A stretch of 64,000 bases of DNA from Falsiroseomonas frigidaquae (GTDB taxonomy: Bacteria; Pseudomonadota; Alphaproteobacteria; Acetobacterales; Acetobacteraceae). The notes under the pieces were generated by a model. That model worked only from the letters and a program-made list of their open reading frames with translations, ran no database searches and had not been told where the DNA came from. The DNA lies in NCBI RefSeq assembly GCF_012163145.1, contig NZ_JAAVTX010000007.1:1-64000 (forward strand). The letters are read 5' to 3'. The position numbers and the translations under genes are program-made. Shown here in pieces: positions 1 to 8,467 of this stretch (position 1 is its first letter; the number at the start of each line of letters is the position of its first letter).

Positions 1-2
1 GT

Positions 3-101
3 GTCGCCACCCGCTTCGACAAGCTCGCCCGGAACTACCTCGCCGCGCTCCACCTCGCCGCCGCACGCCTCTGGGCGCGCAGTTACGAGTCCACGACCTA
101 G
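3..101 (+). CDS. IS5-type transposase, C-terminal end (cut by window edge)
   Basis: Reading frame 3 is open from the window edge to a TAG and encodes about 32 residues that include TRFDKLARNYLAALHLAAA. This is the conserved last helix of IS5-family DDE transposases (compare the family pattern 'RYDKLARNFLAAVHLAAA'). Only the tail is present; the catalytic region lies outside the window. Its stop codon overlaps the stop of the convergent DUF21/CBS gene, so the right end of the insertion sequence must lie within or immediately after that gene's last codons. The terminal inverted repeat could not be identified without the left end. Confidence 0.75.
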   Translation, partial: VATRFDKLARNYLAALHLAAARLWARSYESTT

Positions 102-1399
102 AACGAAGGTATCTCCTCCTTCGCCGCCAGCACCTTGTCGACCCGGCGGCCATCCATGTCGACGATCTCGAAGCGCCAGCCCGCCCAGGAAATCCGGTCG
201 CCTTCCTTCGGCACGCGCTGCAGCAGTGCCAGCATCAGGCCGGCCACCGTGTGATAGGTGCCTTCCTGTGGCAGGTCGGGCAGTTCCAGCCGGGCCTTCA
301 GCTCGTCGGAGGGCATCATCCCCTCCAGCAGCAGGCTGCCGTCATGGCGCACCACCGCCGGATGGTTGGTGTCATCCTGCGGCGCGCCGAGTTCGCCGAC
401 GATCGCCTCGAGCAGGTCGGAGGCGGTGACCACGCCCTCGAAGCTGCCATACTCATCCATCACCAGCGCCATGCCGATCGGGTCGCCGCGCAGCCGTTCC
501 AGCGCGTCCAGCGCGGACAGCGTATCCGGCAGCACGCGGGCCTGGCGCAGCGCGCGGGCCACCGACATCGGCGCACCTTCCAGTATCTGGTCCAGCAGGT
601 CCTTCGCCGCGACCACGCCCACCACATTGTCGACCCGCCCATCCGCCACCACGAAGCGGGTGACGGAGGAAGCGCGCAGCCTTGCCACCACGTCTTCCGG
701 CGCCGAGGTGCGGTCCAGCCACTCCAGCTCGTTGCGCGGCGTCATCAGCGCCCGCACTGGCTTGTCCGCCAGGCGCAGCACGCGCTCGATCATCTGCCGC
801 TCCTCACGCTCGATGGCGCCGGAGGTGGCGCCCTCGGCGACCACCGCCTTCACCTCCTCCTCCGTCACCTGGTTGGCGGAGACGTCATGCTTGCCGAACA
901 GCCGCAGCACGAAGGCGGAGGAACTGGAGAGCAGCCAGATGACCGGCCCGGTCACCTGCGCCAGCTTGGCCAGCGGGCGGGAGACGAGTACCGCGACGCG
1001 CTCCGGATTCCGCAGCGCCAATTGCTTCGGCACCAGCTCGCCCAGGATCAGGCTGAGATAGGTGATGATGACGACGACCAGGGTGAAGGCGATCTCCTGC
1101 CCCATGCTGCCGATCGCCGGCACTTCGGACAGCCATTCGCCGAGCGTCTGCGACAGCCGCGCGCCACCGAAGGCGCCGGCCAGCACGCCCACCATGGTGA
1201 TGCCCACCTGCACGGTGGGCAGGAATCGCTGCGGATCGTCGGCCAGCGCCTGCGCCGCGGCAGCGCCGGGGTGGCCGCGCCGCAGCAGCGCGCTCAGCCG
1301 GGTGCGGCGGGAGGAAACGATGGCGAGCTCGCTCATCGCGAAGACGCCGTTCAGCAGCACCAGCAGCAGGATCAGCAGGATTTCGAGACCGGTGGCCAT
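98..1399 (-). CDS. hemolysin-like membrane protein (DUF21/CNNM + CBS pair + CorC/HlyC)
   Basis: 433-aa inner-membrane protein of the TlyC/YtfL/CorB family. Domains in order: an N-terminal CNNM/DUF21 membrane domain (about residues 1-185, starting MATGLEILLILLLVLLNGVF), a CBS pair (about 200-330), and a C-terminal CorC_HlyC/transporter-associated domain (about 345-425). Relatives are implicated in Mg2+/Co2+ export rather than haemolysis. The ATG at 1399 is preferred because it places the first membrane helix at the N-terminus; a longer open frame upstream to 1594 reads as non-membrane, arginine-rich sequence. The last few residues (about KEEIPSF) may derive from the adjacent insertion-sequence end, since the stop codon overlaps the transposase stop. 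Confidence 0.85.
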   Translation of the reverse strand: MATGLEILLILLLVLLNGVFAMSELAIVSSRRTRLSALLRRGHPGAAAAQALADDPQRFLPTVQVGITMVGVLAGAFGGARLSQTLGEWLSEVPAIGSMGQEIAFTLVVVIITYLSLILGELVPKQLALRNPERVAVLVSRPLAKLAQVTGPVIWLLSSSSAFVLRLFGKHDVSANQVTEEEVKAVVAEGATSGAIEREERQMIERVLRLADKPVRALMTPRNELEWLDRTSAPEDVVARLRASSVTRFVVADGRVDNVVGVVAAKDLLDQILEGAPMSVARALRQARVLPDTLSALDALERLRGDPIGMALVMDEYGSFEGVVTASDLLEAIVGELGAPQDDTNHPAVVRHDGSLLLEGMMPSDELKARLELPDLPQEGTYHTVAGLMLALLQRVPKEGDRISWAGWRFEIVDMDGRRVDKVLAAKEEIPSF

Positions 1400-1514
1400 G
1401 TCGCGCGGGTCCCTCAGACGGTTCGGCCTGCGGTTTAGCGCCCGGCGGCGCCGGATGGAAACATGCGGGGCTTCCGCTGCGGCGCGGCGTGCCGAGATGA
1501 AGGGCATGCGACAC

Positions 1515-1937
1515 ATGATTCCCGGCCTGCCCATCCCTGCCCTCTGGCTCGGCCTCGCCGGGCTGCTGCCCTTCCTGGCGATGGCCGGCGCCACGGCGGC
1601 CGGACTGCCCTGGGGCGGCCGGGCGCTGGCGGCCTATGGCGCCACCATCCTGGCCTTCCTCGGCGCCGTGCATTGGGGCCTGGCCTTGGCCGCGCCGGCG
1701 CCCGGGCCGGGTCGCTTCGTCCTTGGCGTGGTGCCGCAGCTGGTGGGCTGGGTGGCTCTGCTGCTGCCGCTGCGGCCGGGCCTGGCGCTGCTGGCCGTGG
1801 CGATCGTGGCGACCGCGGCGGCGGAGACGCTGGCCGCGCGGGCCGGCTTGGTGCCGATGGCCTACCTGAGGTTGCGGTGGGTGCTGTCGGTGGGTGCCGC
1901 TGGGTGCCTGGCGGTGGCCGCGCTCGCGGCCAGGTGA
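1515..1937 (+). CDS. DUF3429 family membrane protein
   Basis: About 140-aa protein with four or five hydrophobic helices and the family motif LAAYGATILAFLGAVHWGLAL, typical of DUF3429 inner-membrane proteins of unknown function. It is transcribed divergently from the DUF21/CBS gene. The ATG at 1515 has an AAGGG ten bases upstream; an in-frame ATG at 1506 would sit almost on top of that Shine-Dalgarno and would add only three residues. The C-terminus is a final hydrophobic segment ending AALAAR. Confidence 0.75.
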   Translation: MIPGLPIPALWLGLAGLLPFLAMAGATAAGLPWGGRALAAYGATILAFLGAVHWGLALAAPAPGPGRFVLGVVPQLVGWVALLLPLRPGLALLAVAIVATAAAETLAARAGLVPMAYLRLRWVLSVGAAGCLAVAALAAR

Positions 1938-2021
1938 CGTTCGTAAACAAAAGATTTCCCTTGTCTCAAGAAGTGGACTTGTTAAGCTCTCAGCAACCAC
2001 TTCCCCGACCGGAGGCAATCC

Positions 2022-2315
2022 ATGCACGAAAATGAACCGCTCGCCTCTGGCGATGTCCTGGCCTTCCCGAACTCCAATGAGCGCCGCCTGCGCATGGCGC
2101 TGCGCAACCTCGACGCCGCCCTGGCCGAGCAGCGGGAGGCGATTGCGCTGTTTCGTTCGGAACTGGCGGCGCTGGGCAGCGCGGTGAACGGCCTCGGCGA
2201 CAGCGCCCAGGCGCTGAAGGACCGCCTGCATGACGCCGCCGAGGACACCGCCCTGGCCCGCGACGCCGCGCTACGCCTGCAGCAGACGGCGGAGGCGATG
2301 ACCCGCGCCGGCTGA
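2022..2315 (+). CDS. hypothetical small coiled-coil protein
   Basis: 97-aa soluble protein with no recognised family. From about residue 22 to the end it is almost entirely helical and heptad-like (alternating Leu/Ala with Arg/Glu), predicting one long coiled coil or helical hairpin; there is no signal peptide or membrane segment. A strong GGAGG lies 8-9 bases before the ATG, supporting translation. It stands alone between the DUF3429 gene and the RpiR regulator on the same strand. No function can be proposed from sequence. Confidence 0.7.
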   Translation: MHENEPLASGDVLAFPNSNERRLRMALRNLDAALAEQREAIALFRSELAALGSAVNGLGDSAQALKDRLHDAAEDTALARDAALRLQQTAEAMTRAG

Positions 2316-2390
2316 AGCGCTCCGGGATCAGAGGCTTGCCCTATCCAGGCTTGCCGGCCCCTGCCGCCCCGCTATAGCCACGCCGACAGG

Positions 2391-3254
2391 ATGTCGGAGG
2401 GATCGGTGCGCGCCCGAATCGCCCAGATCCTCGACCGGCTCAGCCCGGCCGAGCGCAAGGTGGCGGAACTGGTGGCCGCCGATCCGGACGGCGCCATGGG
2501 CGCCACGCTTGCCGGGCTGGCCCGCACCGCCGGGGTCTCCGAACCCACCGTGATCCGCTTCTGCCGCAGCCTGGGGCTGGAGGGATTTTCCGACCTTCGC
2601 ATGGCGCTGGCGCGTGGCCAGGCCGCGCCGCCCGCAGCCCCGCTCCGGATCGCCCCCGGGCTGCCGTTGCCCCTGGTGGCGGAGGCGGTGCTGGATGGCG
2701 CCGGTGCCGTGCTGGCGGAGATCCGCGCGGCCCTGGACCCCGCCGCCATCGAAGGCGCAGCACTGGCCCTGCTGCGTGCGGCACGGGTCGAAATCTGGGG
2801 CCAGGGCGCCTCCGCCGCGCTGGCGCAGGACCTGGCATTCTCCCTGTTCCGCCTTTGCCGCGGCGTGGTGGCGCGGCACGATCCGCAGATGCAGGCCATG
2901 GCGGCGGCGACGCTGGATGGCGAGGCGGTGGCGATCTGCCTCAGTGCCAGCGGAACGGCGCCGGAGATGGTCCGCCTGGCCGAATCGGCCGCCAGCTCGG
3001 GCGCCACGGTCATCGCCCTGACCCGCCCCCACTCGCCGCTCGCCGGCGCCGCCACGCTGCTGCTGCCCTGCACCGTGCAGGATGCGGCGGAGCCATGCGC
3101 GCCGATGCTGTCGCGCCTCGCGCCGCTGCTGCTGGGGGATGCGCTGGCGGTCAGCGTTGCGCTGCTCTCGCCGCAGGCGGCGCAGGAAAGGCTGGCGCGC
3201 ATGCGGGCGGCGCTGCCGCACCAGACCAACCAACAACGGGAGACGACGCCATGA
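2391..3254 (+). CDS. MurR/RpiR family transcriptional regulator
   Basis: 287-aa regulator. The N-terminal RpiR-type helix-turn-helix (about residues 1-80) contains EPTVIRFCRSLGLEGFSDLR, the family's recognition-helix signature. The C-terminal SIS domain (about 120-260) would bind a phosphosugar. Its stop overlaps the start of the KDPG aldolase gene (ATGA), so the two are translationally coupled, and a sugar kinase follows. Members such as HexR respond to KDPG. By context this protein probably controls the Entner-Doudoroff/KDG module it sits in; the effector is inferred. Confidence 0.9.
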   Translation: MSEGSVRARIAQILDRLSPAERKVAELVAADPDGAMGATLAGLARTAGVSEPTVIRFCRSLGLEGFSDLRMALARGQAAPPAAPLRIAPGLPLPLVAEAVLDGAGAVLAEIRAALDPAAIEGAALALLRAARVEIWGQGASAALAQDLAFSLFRLCRGVVARHDPQMQAMAAATLDGEAVAICLSASGTAPEMVRLAESAASSGATVIALTRPHSPLAGAATLLLPCTVQDAAEPCAPMLSRLAPLLLGDALAVSVALLSPQAAQERLARMRAALPHQTNQQRETTP

Positions 3255-3880
3255 CCCACCCCCTGCTGCCGCAGTTCCGCGCCGCCCGCGTCATCCCGGT
3301 GGTCCGCACCACGGATGCCAGGCTGGCGGCGCTGGCCGTGGAATGGCTGCGCGGCGCTGGCCTGACCATCTTCGAGATCACCCTGACGGTGCCCGACGCC
3401 ACCGGGCTGATCCGCGCCCTGGCCGCCGATCCGGCGCTCACCATCGGCGCCGGCACCGTGCCGGACCGCGCGGCGGCGGAAGCCTGCCTGGCGGCGGGCG
3501 CGCGCTTCCTGGTCTCGCCCTGGGTGGACCCGGCGGTGGCGCAGGCGGCACGCGCTGCCGGCGCGGCCTCCATGCTCGGCGCCATGACGCCGACCGAGGT
3601 GCGCGCCGCGCTGGCCGCCGGGGCGGATGTGGTGAAGCTGTTCCCGGCGAGCTCGGCCGGCGGCCCCGCGCATGTGAAGGCGCTGCGGGCGGTGTTCCCG
3701 GATGTCGCCTTCTGCCCCACCGGCGGGGTCGATGCGCGCAATGCGCCCGACTACCTGGCGGCCGGCGCCGCCTTCGTCGGCATCGGCGGGCGGCTGGTGG
3801 ATGAGGGGTTGCTGGCGCGCGGCGACCGCGCCGGCATCGAGGCGGCGGCGCGCGACGTTCTCGGCCTGAAGCAGGCCTGA
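3251..3880 (+). CDS. eda: 2-dehydro-3-deoxyphosphogluconate (KDPG/KHG) aldolase
   Basis: 209-aa class I aldolase cleaving 2-keto-3-deoxy-6-phosphogluconate to pyruvate and glyceraldehyde-3-phosphate, the last step of the Entner-Doudoroff path. The TIM-barrel motifs are present: the catalytic glutamate in FEITLT (Glu42), GAGTV, and the Schiff-base lysine in DVVKLFPAS (Lys129), followed by the phosphate-binding PTGGV. Length is usual for the family. The ATG overlaps the upstream regulator's stop, fixing the start. Together with the adjacent kinase it forms a KDG-to-KDPG-to-pyruvate module. Confidence 0.93.
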   Translation: MTHPLLPQFRAARVIPVVRTTDARLAALAVEWLRGAGLTIFEITLTVPDATGLIRALAADPALTIGAGTVPDRAAAEACLAAGARFLVSPWVDPAVAQAARAAGAASMLGAMTPTEVRAALAAGADVVKLFPASSAGGPAHVKALRAVFPDVAFCPTGGVDARNAPDYLAAGAAFVGIGGRLVDEGLLARGDRAGIEAAARDVLGLKQA

Positions 3881-3956
3881 GCCTCATTGCCTCCGCGCAA
3901 CCGTTGCCGCAGGGTCCGGCCAGGAATGCCGCATCCGCTCCGGAGCTTGCCCGCCC

Positions 3957-4886
3957 ATGCCTGACATCCTCTGCCTCGGTGAGCCCATGCTGGAATACAA
4001 CCAGCAGCCCGGCAGCCCGGACGGCCGCAGCCTGTACCTCGAAGGCCATGGCGGGGATGTCTCCAACGCCGCCATCGCGGCGGCGCGCAGCGGTGCCGAT
4101 GTTGGCATGATCGCCCATCTGGGCGAGGACCGGCCGGGCGAGAGCTTCGCCCAGCTCTGGGCGCTGGAGGGGGTGGATGCCGGCTGCGTGCGGACCGATT
4201 CGGATGCCCCGACCGGCATCTATTTCGTCAGCCACGGCCCACAGGGCCACGACTTCACCTTCTACCGCCGCGGCAGCGCCGCCAGCCGGATGCGGGTGCA
4301 GGACGTGCCGGAGGAGGCGATCCGCGGCGCGCGGATCCTGCACCTGTCCGGCATCAGCCTCGGCATTTCCGACACGGCCTGCGATGCCGCCTTCCACGCC
4401 ATCCAGGTGGCGCGCAAGGCCGGTGTCACCGTGTCCTTCGACACCAATCTCCGCCTGCGGCTCTGGCCGCTGCGGCGCGCCTCCGCCTGCATCCACACGG
4501 CCGTGGGCATGGCCGACATGGCTTTTCCGTCGCTGGATGACGCGCAGCTGCTCACCGGGCTGACCGAGCCGGAGGCGATCGTCGATTTCTACCTCAGGCT
4601 CTGCCCCCTGGTGCTGCTGAAGCTGGGCGCGGAGGGCCTGCTGGTGGCAACGCGGGAAGCGCGGGCCCGCATCCCAGGCTTCCAGGTGAAGGCGGTGGAT
4701 GCGACCGGCGCCGGCGATACGCTGGCAGGCGCCTTCCTGGCGCGCGCCGCGGCCGGTGACGATGTCTGGCAGGCCGCCCGCTACGCCAATGCGGCCGCGG
4801 CGCTGTCCACCACCGGCTATGGCGCCGTTGCGCCGATTCCGGCGGCGGCGGAGGTGCATGCCTTCCTGGAGGTGCACCGGAACTGA
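3957..4886 (+). CDS. kdgK: PfkB-family sugar kinase, probable 2-dehydro-3-deoxygluconokinase
   Basis: 309-aa ribokinase/PfkB-family kinase. The substrate-side motif is GHGGDVSNAAIAAAR (about 30-44), and the ATP/anion-hole motif DATGAGD at residues 248-254 has Asp254 as predicted catalytic base. Adjacency to KDPG aldolase and an RpiR regulator indicates phosphorylation of 2-keto-3-deoxygluconate (KDG) to KDPG. The gene follows eda by about 75 bases on the same strand. The usual GG-D-T-x-N motif is altered to GGDVSN, so the exact sugar is less certain than the family. Confidence 0.85.
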   Translation: MPDILCLGEPMLEYNQQPGSPDGRSLYLEGHGGDVSNAAIAAARSGADVGMIAHLGEDRPGESFAQLWALEGVDAGCVRTDSDAPTGIYFVSHGPQGHDFTFYRRGSAASRMRVQDVPEEAIRGARILHLSGISLGISDTACDAAFHAIQVARKAGVTVSFDTNLRLRLWPLRRASACIHTAVGMADMAFPSLDDAQLLTGLTEPEAIVDFYLRLCPLVLLKLGAEGLLVATREARARIPGFQVKAVDATGAGDTLAGAFLARAAAGDDVWQAARYANAAAALSTTGYGAVAPIPAAAEVHAFLEVHRN

Positions 4887-4914
4887 ACCGGCTCCAGATG
4901 CGGCAGGAGGAGAC

Positions 4915-5370
4915 ATGGCCCGAAGACCCTCCGGCAAGGCGAAGGCCACGCCCGCGGGCGATGCCGCGCCGGTGCTTCTTTCAGGCGGCAATCCGCAGAT
5001 CGCCAAGGCGGATGGGGATGCCCCGGTGCAGGCCTATATCGCCGCCATGCCGGGCTGGAAGAGCGACCTCGGCCGTCGCCTGGATGCGCTGATCACCGCG
5101 ACGGTGCCGCAGGTGAACAAGGCGGTGCGCTGGAACTCCCCCTTCTACGGCATCGAGGGCCAGGGCTGGTTCCTCAGCTTCCACGTCTTCACCCGCTACG
5201 TGAAGGTGACCTTCTTCCAGGGCCTCTCGCTGCAGCCGGTCCCGCCCGGCGGCACGGAGCGCAGCAGGGAAGTGCGCTGGATCGACATCCACGAGGCCGA
5301 TGAATTTCCCGAGGCGCAGATGCAGGCCTGGGTCCGGCAGGCCGCGTCCCTGCCCGGCTGGATCCCCTGA
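4915..5370 (+). CDS. DUF1801 domain-containing protein
   Basis: 151-aa protein with a basic, low-complexity N-terminus (about 25 residues) followed by a DUF1801 (YdhG-like) fold: VQAYIAAMPGWKSDLGRRLD, then VNKAVRWNSPFYGIEGQGWF and VKVTFFQG. The family's function is not established. The ATG has an AGGAGG a few bases upstream and begins 28 bases after kdgK, so it may be co-transcribed with the Entner-Doudoroff genes, though no metabolic link is obvious. Confidence 0.8.
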   Translation: MARRPSGKAKATPAGDAAPVLLSGGNPQIAKADGDAPVQAYIAAMPGWKSDLGRRLDALITATVPQVNKAVRWNSPFYGIEGQGWFLSFHVFTRYVKVTFFQGLSLQPVPPGGTERSREVRWIDIHEADEFPEAQMQAWVRQAASLPGWIP

Positions 5371-5393
5371 GGATTGTCCGGACGGATCGTGCT

Positions 5394-5888
5394 CTAGGCC
5401 GCCGGGGCGGGCAGAGGACGGACATGGGTGGCGGCCTTTTCGCCCACCGCACGCAGGAAGCCGCAGCTTTCATAGAAGGCGAAGGCGGCAACCGGTGCAC
5501 GCACCCGCAGCCTGGGATAGCCGCAGCCCACGGCCTGCTCCGCCACCGCCTGCACCAGGGCGCGGCCCACGCCGGCGCGGCGGGCGGCGCGCAGCACGTA
5601 CAGCCGGCGCACCCGCCCGACCACCTCATCCGGCAGATACGGATCGCGCGTCAGGCCGCAGAGCCCGACCAGCGCCGTGCCCAGATGGGCGGCGAACAGC
5701 GCGTCGCCCCAGCCATCGAAACGCAGCGTGCCGGCGTGCCAATCCTCGCACAGCACCTGCAGCATCCGCTGGCCGTCGCCGAGCGCATCGGCAGCGAGAT
5801 CCTCGATGCCTTCCGGCAGGGTCACGATCCGCTCGATGCGGATCGCGGCCCGGGAGGCGCCGCCATCGGGACGCAGGGGACGCAGCAA
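5394..5888 (-). CDS. GNAT family N-acetyltransferase
   Basis: 164-aa acetyltransferase of the GNAT fold. The acetyl-CoA pyrophosphate-binding motif A is visible as RRLYVLRAARRAGVGRALVQ (R/Q-x-x-G-x-G/A), followed by the beta5/motif B stretch RLRVRAPVAAFAFYESCGF. Substrate cannot be deduced. It is convergent with the DUF1801 gene (23-base gap) and stands alone on its strand, with the M81 peptidase upstream. Confidence 0.85.
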   Translation of the reverse strand: MLRPLRPDGGASRAAIRIERIVTLPEGIEDLAADALGDGQRMLQVLCEDWHAGTLRFDGWGDALFAAHLGTALVGLCGLTRDPYLPDEVVGRVRRLYVLRAARRAGVGRALVQAVAEQAVGCGYPRLRVRAPVAAFAFYESCGFLRAVGEKAATHVRPLPAPAA

Positions 5889-5960
5889 GGTCGGGACTGC
5901 CTCGGCCGGTGAGACTCGCCACTTAGGCGTGCAGCCCCCGCGACACCAGCCCCGCGCCGG

Positions 5961-7463
5961 TCACCCGGTGCGGCGGTTGTCCCCCGGCCGCAGCCGCAGG
6001 CCGGGCCGCAGGCTGGTGAAGGGCAAGGTTGCCGGGTCCGCCACCACCGGCCCGGGCGCCGCCACCACCAGAACGACTTCCGCGATCGGCTGGAAATCCG
6101 CGCGGAAATGCACGCTGGACTTCAGCGCGAGGATGCGCTGGGCCGATGGCTCGATGCCGACATGGCGGAACAGCGCCTGGTCATAGGCCTGCATCTTGCG
6201 CGAGGTCACGATCACGCGAACCCCCGGCGCCGGGCTGATCAGCGCCGTGGCTCCGAGATCCGCCACATTGCCGCCGGCCATCGGCCCGGTGCAGACGAAG
6301 CGCCCATCCGTCAGCTTCAGCACCCGCGCCGTGACCGCCAGCGGCGCGCCATCCGACTTGCCGCCGAGGCTGAGCGAGACCTCCGCCCCCTCCCCGGCCG
6401 CATGGCACGCGGCGGCGCTTTCGGCGTCGTTGATCAGCGCCAGCACGGCGCCTTCCGCCTTCTGGCGGATCAGCTCGGCCAGCAGTCCGGTGGTGTCGCC
6501 ATGGCCGCCGCCGCCGGGATTGTCCTGCGTATCGGCCAGCACCACCGGGCGCTCGGCGCCCGTGGCGATCTGGATCGCCTTGGCGACGCCGGCCTGGGCA
6601 TCGTGGATATCCGGCGCGAAGGCCGCCTCGCGGGCGGCGAGGTCCGCCAGCAGCGCATCGGCGGCGGCATCCGCGCTGGCCTGGTCGGCGGCAAAGGCGG
6701 CGAAGGCGGCGCCGCAATCGGCGAAATCGGCATAGGGGAAGCCGAAGCACAGGCCGAGTTCGGCGGCGCCTTCGCGCTCGGCGATTTCCGCGCGTGCCGC
6801 CATCGCATCCGCCATCGGCGGCACCAGCGTGCACTGCCCGGTGATCGGGATCAGGTAGTCGAGCTGCCGGAACGCCTTGGCGAAGGGCCGTCCGAGCGCG
6901 ATGCGGTCGAACAGCAGCTGCATCGCCCGCGCGCCGGCTTCCTTCATGTCCACATGCGGATAGGTGCGGAACGGCGCCAGCGCATCCGCATACTGCACCA
7001 TCGCCGCTGTCAGGTTGCAATGGGGGTCGAGGCTGGCGGTGATCGGCACGTCCGGGCCGAGGATGGCCCGCGCGCGGCGCAGCAGCTCACCCTCCGCATC
7101 CGGGAAATGCTCCGCCACCATGGCGCCGTGCAGGTCGAGATACAGGCCATCCAGCGGGCCTTCGTCCAGCGCGGCCTGCAGGTCGTGGAAGATCAGCGCG
7201 GCCAGGCGCTCGAACGCCTCCGCCGTGACGGGGCCGGCCGGATTCGCGAAGCCCCAGGACAGCGGGGCGATGGTGACGCCGGCTTCCTCCGCCAGGCGGA
7301 TGGCGCCGGCGGCGGGCACGGCGGAAGGGCGCAACGTGTCCAGCAGCGTTGCCGGGCGCTGCACCGCGGGCCAGCCGCCGGGGGCCAGGAAATCCGCCCA
7401 GCGCGTCGGGATCGGGGCGAAGGAATGGCTTTCATGCAGGAAGCCGCCGATGGCGATGCGCAT
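5961..7463 (-). CDS. M81 family metallopeptidase (MlrC/microcystinase-like)
   Basis: 500-aa protein of the MlrC family. The N-terminal M81 domain (about 1-290) carries the candidate zinc-ligand motifs LDLHGAMV and LDPHCNLT. A C-terminal MlrC_C domain (about 300-480) contains DTQDNPGGGGHGDT. The family founder degrades linearised microcystin; most homologues, often found beside ABC or TctC transporters and M20 hydrolases, have unknown amide substrates. The ATG is followed by RIAIGGFLHESHSF, the canonical M81 N-terminus. It is divergent from an alpha/beta hydrolase. Confidence 0.88.
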   Translation of the reverse strand: MRIAIGGFLHESHSFAPIPTRWADFLAPGGWPAVQRPATLLDTLRPSAVPAAGAIRLAEEAGVTIAPLSWGFANPAGPVTAEAFERLAALIFHDLQAALDEGPLDGLYLDLHGAMVAEHFPDAEGELLRRARAILGPDVPITASLDPHCNLTAAMVQYADALAPFRTYPHVDMKEAGARAMQLLFDRIALGRPFAKAFRQLDYLIPITGQCTLVPPMADAMAARAEIAEREGAAELGLCFGFPYADFADCGAAFAAFAADQASADAAADALLADLAAREAAFAPDIHDAQAGVAKAIQIATGAERPVVLADTQDNPGGGGHGDTTGLLAELIRQKAEGAVLALINDAESAAACHAAGEGAEVSLSLGGKSDGAPLAVTARVLKLTDGRFVCTGPMAGGNVADLGATALISPAPGVRVIVTSRKMQAYDQALFRHVGIEPSAQRILALKSSVHFRADFQPIAEVVLVVAAPGPVVADPATLPFTSLRPGLRLRPGDNRRTG

Positions 7464-7573
7464 GGGGGATAGGTCTCCGTGAGGCTCGGCGGAACGGTGC
7501 CAGCCGCGGCGGCGGCTGGGAAGCCGGCCGCGGCTGCGCCAGGATGCCGACGCGATTCGAAAGCGAGCCCGAG

Positions 7574-8386
7574 ATGTCCGACGCCGCCCTGCGCCAACCC
7601 CTGCCCGCCCCGGTGCCGGCCAGCTTCCACCAGGTGCCGGTTCCCGGCGGCAGCCTGGCCTGCTGGGACACCGGGGGCGCGGGCCCGGCCGTGGTGCTGC
7701 TGCATCCGGGCACCGGCAGCCATGCCGTCTGGGGCTACCAGCAGCCGGTGCTGGCGGCCGCCGGCTATCGCGTGATCGGCTATTCGCGGCGCAGCCACCT
7801 GGGCTCGCCCGCCACCGAGGATCCCGGCTGCGCGGCGGAGGATCTGGCGGCGCTGCTCGACCATTTCGGCATTGCCCGTGCGCATCTGCTGGGCTGCGCG
7901 GCGGGCGCCATCGTCGCCTGGGATTTCGCGCTGTCCTTCCCGGACCGGGTCGGCCGGATGGTGCTGGCCTGCACCCATATGGGGCTGGAGGATCCGGACT
8001 ACGCCGCGCTCAGCGCCAGCCTGCGGCCCAAGGGCTTTTCCGAATTGCCCGGGACCTTCCGCGAGGTAGGGCCGAGCTACCGCGCCGCCAACCCGGAGGG
8101 CACCGCGGCCTGGCTGGCGCTGGAGCATGCGGCGATTCCCGGAAAGCGGCAGGAGCAGCGGCGGATGAACAGGCTGGACCGGGCGGCGCTGGGGCGGCTC
8201 GCGATGCCGGTGCTGCTGGTGGGCGGCGATGCCGATTTGTGGGCGCCGCCCTCGGTGTTCCGCATCTTCCATCGGGCGCTGCGGGGCAGCGAATTGCTGA
8301 TCCTGGCGGAATGCGGCCATGCGGCGCAGTGGGAGCAGCCGGAGGCGTTCAATGCGGCGGTGGTGGAGTTTTTTGGGAGAGGGTAG
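7574..8386 (+). CDS. alpha/beta hydrolase fold protein lacking the nucleophile serine
   Basis: 270-aa alpha/beta hydrolase-fold protein. The oxyanion-region motif VVLLHPGTGSHAVWG, the acid region LLVGGDADLWAPP and the histidine in AECGHAAQWEQP are all in place. The nucleophile elbow, normally G-x-S-x-G, reads G-C-A-A-G, with alanine at the serine position. It may therefore be non-hydrolytic, use another mechanism, or be degenerate. An alternative in-frame ATG at 7544 would add ten residues. It lies divergent to the M81 gene and convergent to the carbamoylase gene. Confidence 0.82.
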   Translation: MSDAALRQPLPAPVPASFHQVPVPGGSLACWDTGGAGPAVVLLHPGTGSHAVWGYQQPVLAAAGYRVIGYSRRSHLGSPATEDPGCAAEDLAALLDHFGIARAHLLGCAAGAIVAWDFALSFPDRVGRMVLACTHMGLEDPDYAALSASLRPKGFSELPGTFREVGPSYRAANPEGTAAWLALEHAAIPGKRQEQRRMNRLDRAALGRLAMPVLLVGGDADLWAPPSVFRIFHRALRGSELLILAECGHAAQWEQPEAFNAAVVEFFGRG

Positions 8387-8418
8387 CGCCGGCCGCCACC
8401 CGCCGGCTGGCGCGGCCA

Positions 8419-8442
8419 CCCTCCCCCGCTTGCGGGGGAGGG
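8419..8442. repeat. REP-like palindrome between convergent genes
   Basis: Perfect inverted repeat with an 11-bp stem (CCCTCCCCCGC / GCGGGGGAGGG) and a 2-base centre, placed between the stops of two convergent genes. It is followed by a G-rich tract (GGAGTGGGGG). This form resembles dispersed REP-type palindromes of high-GC proteobacteria and could act as a bidirectional terminator or mRNA end; there is no T tract. Confidence 0.6.
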
Positions 8443-8467
8443 CCGGAGTGGGGGCCAGCGCGCCGCC

